This document shows, piece by piece, positions 27,300 to 34,488 of a stretch of 64,000 bases of DNA. The stretch lies in contig NZ_FOMQ01000005.1 of NCBI RefSeq assembly GCF_900112675.1, forward strand, positions 333,159 to 397,158, written 5' to 3'. The DNA is from Paracidovorax konjaci (GTDB lineage: Bacteria > Pseudomonadota > Gammaproteobacteria > Burkholderiales > Burkholderiaceae_C). Below the pieces are notes generated by a model. It searched no databases and was not told the DNA's origin. It worked only from the letters and a program-made list of their open reading frames with translations. The translations under genes were made by a program, and so were the position numbers. The stretch's first letter is position 1, and the number at the start of each line of letters is the position of its first letter.

Positions 27300-27803
27300 C
27301 TACAGGAAACCGATCCAGCGCCCCGCCAGCACCACGCCCAGCCAGAGCACCAGCGAGGCGGCGGCCTGTGCCCGGGCCAGGGGGCCGGCCCGCCCCGCCT
27401 GCAGCGTGCGTGCCCAGCGCCCGCCCCAGTGCATGGCAGCCACGTTGGCCAACGCCAGTGCCAGCAGGGCGAGCTTGGCCAGGAAGGCCGGGTTCTGCGC
27501 GTAGTCCACGGGGCGAACCGCGAAGAGCCACAGCCCCGTCGCCACCGCGGCCGACAGCCCCGCGGCTGCCGCGCGCGAGAGGAAGGGCCCGATCACCGCG
27601 AGCGGCAGCGCGCGGCCGATCCACCCGAGCAGGCGCAGGTCCAGCAGCAGGGCCGTGCCCACGCCCAGGCCCAGCGCGGCGATGTGCACCGCATTCACCA
27701 CCAGGTAGGCCGTGCCCGAGGCCTTGAGCCACGCGGCGGGCGGCCAGCCGGCGAGTGCCTGCAGCCAGGGCAGCAGGCCGGCGGGGAGCTGCGGGACATC
27801 CAT
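27300..27803 (-). CDS. Four- to five-TM membrane protein, unrecognised
   Basis: 167 residues with hydrophobic segments at about 30-55, 65-85, 95-112, 118-135 and 148-165. The YLVVNAVHIAALGLGVGTALLLDLRLLG stretch, with a His in TM1, and the DYAQNPAFLAKLALLALALANVAAMHW stretch recall DUF2214/DUF6644-type proteins found near cytochrome or copper genes. It is followed 38 bp on by the DUF6152-like gene going in the same direction (that gene lies upstream on the minus strand), so the pair may form an operon. Confidence 0.7.
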   Translation of the reverse strand: MDVPQLPAGLLPWLQALAGWPPAAWLKASGTAYLVVNAVHIAALGLGVGTALLLDLRLLGWIGRALPLAVIGPFLSRAAAAGLSAAVATGLWLFAVRPVDYAQNPAFLAKLALLALALANVAAMHWGGRWARTLQAGRAGPLARAQAAASLVLWLGVVLAGRWIGFL

Positions 27804-27841
27804 CAGCGGCGGGGCGGTCGCATCGATCGGATCGATCGGGG

Positions 27842-28258
27842 TCAGCGCTTCTGGACGCGCTCGGGGTAGAGCACGTAGGCCTTGCCGCCCACCTCGATCT
27901 GCACGGCCTTCATGCGGTGCTTCGTGGCGTCCTTGTCACGGTTGCCGACGGCCTTGACCGTGTCGCCCGCGCGCGCGGACTGGGCGTTGAAGCCCGAGCG
28001 CTCGGTCTGCACGGGGTTGCCCAGCTCCACGCGCCAGACGGTGCCGTCGGCCGCGCGCACGTCCAGCAACGGATGCGGCGGGGACAGCTCCACGCGCTGC
28101 ACGGTGCCGGACAGTTCGGACTGCGCCTCCTCGGCCCAGGACCAGCCATGGTGCGCATGGGCGGGCAGCAGGCCCGGCCCGGCCAGGCAGGCCGCGGCGA
28201 ACCAGGCCCCGGCGGCAAGGCGCAGGCGGCGGGAGGACGGGGGTGGCGGATGGAACAT
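27842..28258 (-). CDS. Exported DUF6152-like protein
   Basis: 138 residues with a cleavable signal (RLRLAAGAWFAAACLAGPGLLPAHA) followed by HHGWSWAEEAQSELSGTVQRVELSPPHPLLDVRAADG, the typical DUF6152 start and beta-rich core. The C-terminus KAVQIEVGGKAYVLYPERV is also family-like. It is periplasmic, probably an OB-like small barrel; role unknown. The ATG at 28258 follows AAGGTG; longer readings lack a signal peptide at the N-terminus. It probably shares a transcript with the membrane protein at 27300-27803. Confidence 0.75.
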   Translation of the reverse strand: MFHPPPPSSRRLRLAAGAWFAAACLAGPGLLPAHAHHGWSWAEEAQSELSGTVQRVELSPPHPLLDVRAADGTVWRVELGNPVQTERSGFNAQSARAGDTVKAVGNRDKDATKHRMKAVQIEVGGKAYVLYPERVQKR

Positions 28259-28409
28259 GGAAGGCACCTTCGGTAGGAAAGACGAGGAACGGAAGGGCCG
28301 GCTGGCTGGCTGGCAGTCAGCCGGGGCGCCCATCGTGCCGCCAGACGGGCGCCCGCGCAAACCCCCGGGGCCGGCAGGGGCGTCCGGTCGGCGCGCCGCC
28401 GCAGAGGCG

Positions 28410-30434
28410 TCAGGCGGCGGAGGCCTGGAACGCGGGGGCGAACACGCGGTCGATCAGCGGGTTCGAGAACCGCTCGCGCATGTCGGCGACCGTATAGCCG
28501 CCCGCGCTGGCGATGGCCGCGAGGTCGTGGCCGAACACCGGCCATTGGTCGGCGTAGGCCACCGTGCGCAGGTAGTCCTCGATGGGCTGGCCGCGCAGGC
28601 TGAGGCCCTGCCACTGCTTGGCCCAGTGCGGCCGGATGTTCAGCGGGCGGCCCTGCGCGTCCGTGTAGCGCGCCCAGGCGTCGGTGATCTGCTGCATGAG
28701 CTGCGCCCACTCGCCCGGATCGGTGTTCAGCGTGGTGAGCATCTCGATCGAGCAGGTGCCGAAGTCATTGCCGCGCTGGGGCGCCAGCGTGATGCCGGAG
28801 CCGCCCATGATGCGCATCTCCAGCGTGAGGCGCATCGGCGCGATGCCCTGCGACGCGAACACCCCGTAGATGACCGCGATCGCATCCCACCAGGCCCGCT
28901 GGCAGAGGTTCCAGTCGGGCAGGCCCGGCTGGTCCGCGCGTTCGGGGATGGGGATCTCGAACTCCATGTCCAGCACGCGCATGTTCTGGATGCCGCGCCG
29001 GAAATGCAGCCCGTCGATGAGCGGCGTGGTGGCGCCCTCGGTGGGCAGGAAGGCCATCGCGCTGTCGCCCAGCAGCTTGGCCTGCATGTCCTGGGGCAGC
29101 GCCTGGAACAGCGGGGTGTCGATCAGCAGGCCGGCCAGGTATTCCTGCAGTTCCTGCGCGCGGGTTTCCAGGGGGCTCGGGTAATCGACGGCGTCCTGGC
29201 GCCGGCCGTCGTTCTTCCAGGTGTTGATCCAGCAGTCGGACTGGAAGGTGAACCAGAACCATTCGGCGTAGTAGTCGGTCTCGCAGCGCGAGACGAAGTC
29301 GGCGCGCGCGGCCGCCAGGTCCTGCGGCGTGATGCCGGACATGTCGACCTGGGGCGGCACGGCGAAGCCCTCGGGCGGCGGCACCGACAGGGCCAGCCGT
29401 TCACGGCGCGGCGCCAGCGCGGCGTAGCTCATCGGGTCGAGCTTGAGCGTGAGCGCCGTCACCACGCCCAGCAGGCCGAACGCGCCTGCCGCGGAGCGCA
29501 GCAGCGCCGGGTCGCTGACGGTCTGCAGCTCGCCGCGGGCATTGACGAATTCGATCTCGGCCACCAGGTCGCTCAGCGTCTGGTTGTCCCAGCCGGCGCC
29601 ATGGCAGACCGGTGCATTGCTGCCGCCGAAGGTGATCTCCACCATGATGACGTTCAGCGGCAGCGTCCAATCCCACTGGCCGCCCTGCGCGCTCAGGCAC
29701 CACTGCCGGAACTGCTCGTTGGTGGTGGCGGCGCCGATGCGGCACAGCGCCTTGCGCACCCCCTGGTCCTGCACGTAGCCGGTGATGGCGATGCCCTGGA
29801 GTTCGTTGGTGGGGTCGATGGGCGGCTCGGAGGCGGGCAGCAGGGTCGCCACCGACAGCGGCAGCAGGGAGACCAGCACCTCCCCGTCCTCCGCGTACAG
29901 CGAGGTCCAGGTGTGGCGGTAGCCGGCGCAGCGCACGCTGCGGCCATTGGCCGCGGCCCACCGCACGATCGACTGCACGCCCGCCCGGGTCTTGGGAAAG
30001 CAGGTCAGCCCCGGCGTGCTGGACACCGTGCGCCCCCAGTTCTGGAAGGCCAGGTCCGACAGCCGATCGACCGGCTGCCCGTTGCCCTCCAGGAAATCGC
30101 TCGGGGAGAGCAGGGAGGCCGGCGGCGCGGCCGGCGCATCCGCAGCGGCAGCAGCAGCAGCAGCCCGCACGGTGGCCACCGGGCCGGCACCGCCTCGGAC
30201 CGCGCCCTGCACCGCGCCGCCCACCCGGGCGGCCAGCTCGGGGTCGGCCTGCGCCAGCGCCTGCACCTGCGCCAGCGTGATGAGCGGCGCGGGCGCTCCC
30301 TGCGCGAGGGCGGTCCGGACATCCTGCAGGTAGTCCGACCAGGCGGCCAGCAGGCCCCCCTGCGCGGCGGTCTGCACGAGTGCGGACATGCGGGCGCTGT
30401 CCAAGGACGGAGGGGTGGAGGGGGTCGTCGCCAT
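28410..30434 (-). CDS. FAD-binding (PCMH/VAO-type) oxidoreductase
   Basis: 674 residues. An N-terminal stretch of about 120 residues, mostly helical and with an Ala run, precedes the VAO/PCMH fold: FPKTRAGVQSIVRWAAANGRSVRCAGYRHTW is the FAD-binding start and FGGSNAPVCHGAGWDNQTLSDLV the second FAD loop. The C-terminal region has features of sugar-lactone oxidases such as D-arabinono-1,4-lactone oxidase (LRLTLEMRIMGGSG-like and HWAKQWQ near the end). No signal peptide is seen. The substrate is unknown. The Ala run is encoded by a short (CAG)n-like tract near 30148-30168. Confidence 0.85.
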   Translation of the reverse strand: MATTPSTPPSLDSARMSALVQTAAQGGLLAAWSDYLQDVRTALAQGAPAPLITLAQVQALAQADPELAARVGGAVQGAVRGGAGPVATVRAAAAAAAADAPAAPPASLLSPSDFLEGNGQPVDRLSDLAFQNWGRTVSSTPGLTCFPKTRAGVQSIVRWAAANGRSVRCAGYRHTWTSLYAEDGEVLVSLLPLSVATLLPASEPPIDPTNELQGIAITGYVQDQGVRKALCRIGAATTNEQFRQWCLSAQGGQWDWTLPLNVIMVEITFGGSNAPVCHGAGWDNQTLSDLVAEIEFVNARGELQTVSDPALLRSAAGAFGLLGVVTALTLKLDPMSYAALAPRRERLALSVPPPEGFAVPPQVDMSGITPQDLAAARADFVSRCETDYYAEWFWFTFQSDCWINTWKNDGRRQDAVDYPSPLETRAQELQEYLAGLLIDTPLFQALPQDMQAKLLGDSAMAFLPTEGATTPLIDGLHFRRGIQNMRVLDMEFEIPIPERADQPGLPDWNLCQRAWWDAIAVIYGVFASQGIAPMRLTLEMRIMGGSGITLAPQRGNDFGTCSIEMLTTLNTDPGEWAQLMQQITDAWARYTDAQGRPLNIRPHWAKQWQGLSLRGQPIEDYLRTVAYADQWPVFGHDLAAIASAGGYTVADMRERFSNPLIDRVFAPAFQASAA

Positions 30435-30584
30435 GGTCGCTCCCGGGCACTGGGCCGGCTGGTTGGATGGAAGGGGAGAAAGAAGGGCGCAGTCTTGCAG
30501 CGATGGCCCCCGGCGGGGCTGAAGGCTTCTGAGCCGCGCCTTAATCCTTGTGAAAACCCGGAGCGCGGGCCCGGCCCCTCCCCC

Positions 30585-30621
30585 AAAAAGAAAAGGCCCC
30601 GCAGCCGGTTGGCTGGGGGCC
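30585..30621 (-). terminator. Rho-independent terminator of rdgC
   Basis: On the minus strand GGCCCC-CAGCC, loop AACC, GGCTG-(G)-GGGGCC forms an 11-bp stem with one bulge, followed by TTTTCTTTTT. Confidence 0.85.
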
Positions 30622-30653
30622 TAGAGGCGGAGCCGCCGCAGGGGCGGCGGTGG

Positions 30654-31655
30654 TCAGAACGGCGCGTCGTCGTCCTCCGCCCCGGCTGTGGCGGCAGCCG
30701 CAGCGGTTACTGCAGGCGCGGCAGGGGCATCGGCGCGGGCGCCCGGCACGGCGGCGGGGCCGTCCAGGCCGGTGCGCCCCTCGCCGCCCAGCGCCTCGAT
30801 CAGGTCCGGGATCATCCTGGAGAGTTCGCCGGTGGCGATCGCCACGTCGGTGTCGAAGCCGCTGTCGTCCTGGCCCCGGCCCTCGAACACCGTGTCGAGG
30901 AACGACACCTTCTTGATCTGCAGCCCCTCGGTGAGCACGAAGGCGACGCGGTCGTCCCAGCTCATCGCGAGCTTGGTGGGCAGCTTGCCGGCGGCGATGT
31001 GCTCGCGGATCTCGTCGATGTCCAGCGGGTGGCGGGCGTAGCGCACCACGGCCTTGGATTCGTCGGCGCTCTTCAGCTCGCACTCGCGGTCCACGCTGAA
31101 GCCCACGGGGGGCTCCTGCTCCTTGAGCCAGTGCGCCATCGCGGCCTGCGGCGCGGTCTGCGTGTCCACCAGCGAGACCGACAGGCCCGGCAGCGCTTCC
31201 ACCAGCAGGGTGACCACCTCGTCGGCGCGGCCCTGGCTGCCGGTGTCCAGCACCAGCAGGCGCGCCTCGGGATCGATCCAGACCCACATCGAGCCCTGCT
31301 TCGTGAAGGCCATGGGCAGCAGGTCGAGCTTGGCCTCGTCCTTCAGGTCGCGGGTTTCCTTCTTGCCGGGCTTGCGGCCGGTCTCGCGCTCGATGCGCGC
31401 GGCCTTCTCCTTGACCCGGCGCGCCAGCACCGAGCCCGGGAGCATCTTGGATTCGGCCATGAAGCGCAGGATCCAGTGCCCGCCCACCGATTCGGCGAGC
31501 GCGCCGTGGGCGTCGCCGCGCGGCGGGACCCAGCCGACGGATTTTTCCTGGGTGGCGCCGCATTCCACGAACGGGGTACGGGCCAGGGCTTCTTCGAGTT
31601 GCGGCAGCTCCGCATGCCATTCGGCGATGCGGTAGACGATCATGTTCTTGAACAC
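30654..31655 (-). CDS. rdgC: Recombination-associated protein RdgC with an SSB-like acidic tip
   Basis: 333-residue ring-forming DNA-binding protein that limits RecA-promoted recombination. The GTG start at 31655 gives the family N-terminus VFKNMIVYRIAEW, with AGGA upstream. Conserved blocks include FVECGATQEKSVGWVPPR, KEKAARIERETGRKPGKKE and MSWDDRVAFVLTEGLQIKKVSFLDTVFEG. The protein is longer than the E. coli form (303): a disordered Ala/Pro tail of about 40 residues ends AGAEDDDAPF, close to the DDDIPF tip of single-strand binding protein. Confidence 0.94.
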   Translation of the reverse strand: MFKNMIVYRIAEWHAELPQLEEALARTPFVECGATQEKSVGWVPPRGDAHGALAESVGGHWILRFMAESKMLPGSVLARRVKEKAARIERETGRKPGKKETRDLKDEAKLDLLPMAFTKQGSMWVWIDPEARLLVLDTGSQGRADEVVTLLVEALPGLSVSLVDTQTAPQAAMAHWLKEQEPPVGFSVDRECELKSADESKAVVRYARHPLDIDEIREHIAAGKLPTKLAMSWDDRVAFVLTEGLQIKKVSFLDTVFEGRGQDDSGFDTDVAIATGELSRMIPDLIEALGGEGRTGLDGPAAVPGARADAPAAPAVTAAAAATAGAEDDDAPF

Positions 31656-32041
31656 GGGGAGATTCCTTTGGTGCGTTGCGCCCGCCATGGGCAAAGGGCC
31701 CGGGCGCGCGCCGGCAGCGGTGCCGGCCGAGGGCCGCCATTGTCGTTGCTGCACGCGGCCCGCTGCCGGCCCGGGGCCGCCCGGGCGGCCCGGGCGGCCC
31801 GGCGCGGGGGGCTTTTCTCCCCGATCGCTCCTGATTCAATAGCAAACTATTCAATGGAATCGGCGGCATGGTGCTCGCCCGGGCCCCAATCGCTCCGGCA
31901 GCGCAACAAAACCCCGCAACAACTTTACACAGCCATACGCACCCCTCATGGGGCCGAAACATGGCCCGCCGACACTGCCTTCAACCGCCGCACGAACCTA
32001 CCGCGACGGCAACGCCCCCCGGGGCACGAAAGGACACCTCC
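31656..32041. other. Gap between rdgC and the LTxxQ gene
   Basis: 386 bp without a gene. It holds the rdgC leader, a very GC-rich stretch of CCCGGGCGG repeats at about 31770-31805, copy 3 of the dispersed repeat and, toward 31920-31960, AT-richer DNA (ACAACTTTACACAGCC) that may contain the promoter of the next gene. Confidence 0.5.
31832..31870 (+). repeat. Dispersed intergenic repeat, copy 3
   Basis: TGATTCAATAGCAAACTATT then CAATGGAATCGGCGGCATGG. It contains the hairpin ATAG-caaa-CTAT shared with copies 2, 5 and 6. Confidence 0.75.
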
Positions 32042-32632
32042 ATGACCGCCCGTTTCCTGCAACGACGCATCGCTTCCGCCACCGCTGCCGCCGCCCTGAT
32101 GGCCGCCCTGGCCGTGCCGGCCTTCGCCCAGCCCGCCCCCGTGGCACCGCCCCCCGCCGGCGCCGCCGCGCCGGGCGCCGAGCGCCCGCACCGCATGCCC
32201 AGCCCCGAGGAGCGCCAGGCCCGCATGGCCCGGCACGCCGAGGCCCTCAAGCAGAAGCTGCAGCTCACGCCGGCGCAGCAGCCGGCCTGGGACGCCTTCA
32301 CCGCCGCCATGCAGCCGCAGGGCCCGCGCCCGGCCCGCCTGGATGCGCAGGGCCTGGACCAACTGACCACGCCCGAGCGCATCGACCGCATGCGGGCCCT
32401 GCGCGCCCAGCGCAGCGCCGAGGCCGACCGCCGCGACGACGCTGTGAAGACCTTCTACGCCGCGCTCAACCCGGCGCAGCAGAAGGTGTTCGACCAGGAA
32501 AGCCGGCGCATGCATGGCCACGACGGCATGCGCGGCAAGGACGGCCGCCCCGGGCGGGACGGCAAGCCCGGCGGCCATGGGGCCCACGGCGAGCGCGCTC
32601 CGGCACCGCCCGCTCCCCCCGCGTCGCGTTGA
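32042..32632 (+). CDS. Periplasmic LTxxQ (Spy/CpxP-like) protein with a Gly-X-Y tail
   Basis: 196 residues. The signal peptide ends at VPAFAQ. The helical body carries the LTxxQ motif (LQLTPAQQPAWDAF) and a second degenerate copy (LNPAQQKVFDQE), the pattern of Spy/CpxP/CnrX-like chaperones or metal sensors. The C-terminal 35 residues hold eight consecutive Gly-X-Y triplets (GMRGKDGRPGRDGKPGGHG and on) rich in His, Lys and Asp, an unusual collagen-like or metal-binding tail. ATG 32042 follows GGACACCTCC. Confidence 0.8.
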   Translation: MTARFLQRRIASATAAAALMAALAVPAFAQPAPVAPPPAGAAAPGAERPHRMPSPEERQARMARHAEALKQKLQLTPAQQPAWDAFTAAMQPQGPRPARLDAQGLDQLTTPERIDRMRALRAQRSAEADRRDDAVKTFYAALNPAQQKVFDQESRRMHGHDGMRGKDGRPGRDGKPGGHGAHGERAPAPPAPPASR

Positions 32633-32707
32633 TGCCCACCATGGGCGGCGGCCGCTGTTGACGCGGTTGCCGCCTACATGGAGGCTCCCAGACCCTGTCC
32701 TACAGTG

Positions 32708-32728
32708 GGTTACACGGATTGTGTAACC
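32708..32728. promoter_or_regulatory. Inverted repeat upstream of pagL
   Basis: GGTTACAC-ggatt-GTGTAACC, a perfect 8-bp dyad with 5-nt spacer, 33 bp before the pagL ATG. It could be an operator or a stem in the 5' leader. Confidence 0.5.
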
Positions 32729-32761
32729 TCACGGTCGCGTACAAAACTGGGAATTCACAAC

Positions 32762-33349
32762 ATGCCTCATCCATTCACGAAGCGCTCCCGCGCCGCCCTG
32801 GCGGCCCGGAGCGCTTTTTTCATGCTGGCCGCCACGGCCGCCCTCGGCGTCCAGGCACAGACCGCCAACGCCCCGACCCCTTCGGTCTACGTCCAGGGAG
32901 GCTGGGCCGAGCACCAGACCGACTCCGCCACCGTGGGCGTCACCCTGCCCTGGGCTTCCTGGCGCAGCGAACTCCTGGGCCACGAGGTGCGCGGCTACTG
33001 GGACATCTACGCCAGCCGCTGGTCGTTCGATGCGGTGCCGGGCGGCGCGAGCCACACCACCCTGGTCGGCGTGACCCCCACCTTCCGCCTGCGCCCCGAC
33101 AACGGCCGCTCGGCCTTCTTCTGGGAGGGCGGCGTCGGCGTGACCTACATGGACAAGCGCTTCCACACGCCCGAGAAGGAATTCAGCACCCGCTACAACT
33201 TCGCTACCCACCTGGGCCTGGGCTACAGCCTGGGTGCCCGGCGCGAGCACGAAGTGATGCTGCGGGTGCAGCACCTCTCCAACGCCGGCATCAAGAAGCC
33301 CAACCCGGGCGACAACTTCCTCCAGGTGCGCTACGCGTACCACTTCTGA
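32762..33349 (+). CDS. pagL: Lipid A 3-O-deacylase PagL
   Basis: 195-residue outer-membrane beta-barrel that removes the 3-O acyl chain of lipid A. The signal peptide ends near LGVQAQ. The barrel C-terminus has the catalytic His-Ser pair in QHLSNAGIKKPNPGDNF (family: HxSNAGxKxPNPG), a following acidic residue and the final Phe of YAYHF for BAM recognition. Start MPHPFTKRSRAAL at 32762 is taken because it begins the signal sequence. A dyad precedes it and a strong terminator follows. Confidence 0.92.
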   Translation: MPHPFTKRSRAALAARSAFFMLAATAALGVQAQTANAPTPSVYVQGGWAEHQTDSATVGVTLPWASWRSELLGHEVRGYWDIYASRWSFDAVPGGASHTTLVGVTPTFRLRPDNGRSAFFWEGGVGVTYMDKRFHTPEKEFSTRYNFATHLGLGYSLGARREHEVMLRVQHLSNAGIKKPNPGDNFLQVRYAYHF

Positions 33350-33386
33350 CCCGCCCGGGCCCCTGCGCCCTGCCGCCTTCCCCTCC

Positions 33387-33410
33387 AGCCCCGCACCGCG
33401 GGGCTTTTTT
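33387..33410 (+). terminator. Rho-independent terminator of pagL
   Basis: AGCCCCGC-acc-GCGGGGCT followed by T residues to 33410 (8-bp stem, 3-nt loop). Confidence 0.9.
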
Positions 33411-33443
33411 GTGCCCGCTGCCATCGCCGCCCGCAGCCCCGCC

Positions 33444-33660
33444 TGTGGATAACGCTGGGGATGCTTGCGGAGCAACTGCGGGCTTATCCACAGCCGCGGG
33501 CCGATGGCCGAAGTTGTTATCGCCGGGCGCGCGCCGTCACCCGACCTTCCACCACAGGGTTCCGAGCACCCCAAGTCCGCGCCCGCATTGGGAAAAAGCC
33601 GCTTGTCCACACGAAGTGGGTGCCCTTACTACTATTCCTATGGATTGATAAAAGCCTTAG
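33444..33660 (+). other. Origin-like module A: DnaA boxes plus DnaA-trio-like tract
   Basis: Two perfect DnaA boxes face each other: TGTGGATAA (33444-33452, minus) and TTATCCACA (33484-33492, plus). A third box, TTGTCCACA (33603-33611), is followed after 14 GC-rich bases by TTACTACTATTCCTA (33626-33640), which reads as in-register trios 3'-AAT-GAT-GAT-AAG-GAT, then by AT-rich GATTGATAAAAG. This is the box/spacer/trio/AT-rich order of bacterial unwinding elements. No gene overlaps it and dnaA is not in the window. Confidence 0.65.
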
Positions 33661-33904
33661 AGGAATAACAGAACATCCGGACACCGGGGCGCCTTGGAGG
33701 GTTGGGAAAGGCGAAAGACACCTTCCCCCGGCCGGATGGAGACGGCAGCGTCTGGCGGGGTGTGGAAAGGGAGGCGGTCTGGGGCGCGTTTGGCGTACAC
33801 CGGCCGGGCTGGCGCGGGTACTTTCCCGGGCGCCCGCCGGCCTGGCCACGGAGTGCCGGGCCAGGCCGGCGGCCCCCACGACCGGGCGCGTTGCCGCCGT
33901 TCAC

Positions 33905-33948
33905 TATATTTTTGATAGCAAACTATCGAATGGATCCGGCGGCATGGA
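33905..33948 (+). repeat. Dispersed intergenic repeat, copy 4
   Basis: CTATATTTTTGATAGCAAAC then TATCGAATGGATCCGGCGGCATGG; GATAG-caaa-CTATC forms a perfect hairpin. It lies between the two origin-like modules. Confidence 0.75.
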
Positions 33949-33984
33949 GGGCTTTTCATCCCCAACCCCTGCGGCAGGCCCTTC

Positions 33985-34202
33985 CCAGGACAAGTCTGGG
34001 GACATTTCCCGCACAACCGGCCGCTTGTCCACAGCAGCGGACCGTTTCCGGGATTTGTCCCCGCCGGATGGACAGCGGCAGCCCCCACCCACCCACAGGG
34101 TTGGCACACAGCCAAGTCCCTTGTCGCGCAACGGAAAAATCCGGTTGTCCACAGAACGGGGCGGTGCTTACTACTACGACTATGTTTTTATAAAGACATC
34201 AA
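33985..34202 (+). other. Origin-like module B: second copy
   Basis: DnaA-like boxes TTGTCCACA at 34025-34033 and 34145-34153 lie exactly 541 and 542 bp after their counterparts in module A. The second is again followed by a 14-nt GC-rich spacer, TTACTACTACGACTATG (34168-34184) and AT-rich TTTTTATAAAG. Words CACAGGGTT, CCAAGTC, GGAAAAA and CTGGGGA recur in the same order in both modules. The position matching TGTGGATAA is degenerate here (CAGGACAA). From 34203 to 34488 no gene or clear signal was seen. Confidence 0.6.
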
Positions 34203-34488
34203 GAAGAAAACAGGAGAAGAGCGCCGGGGCATCCGTCCGGGCAGGACGGGCATGCATCCGCGTCGCCGGGCAGACAGGGGAATCCCAGGGGATCGGTGCC
34301 ACGGGATGGGCCAGAGGCCTGGAGATCCACGCGGCGCTTCTGCAGGGCATGGGAGGGCCGTGGAGGGCCTGACAAGCGCTGCCTGAGGGGGGGCAGTGGG
34401 GCGGAGGGGTTCGGCCCTGGACGGCGCTCTGAGGCGGCGGGCCAGGCCCCGGCTTGCCCGCGCGGCCGGGCCAGGCCCCGTCAGGCGG

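Noticed and set aside
30148..30168. (CAG)n-like run as an unstable microsatellite
   Set aside because: It is short and encodes an Ala run in frame within the oxidoreductase linker; nothing suggests phase variation.
33515..33525. TTATCGCC as an extra DnaA box in module A
   Set aside because: It differs from TTATNCACA at several positions and has no counterpart in module B.
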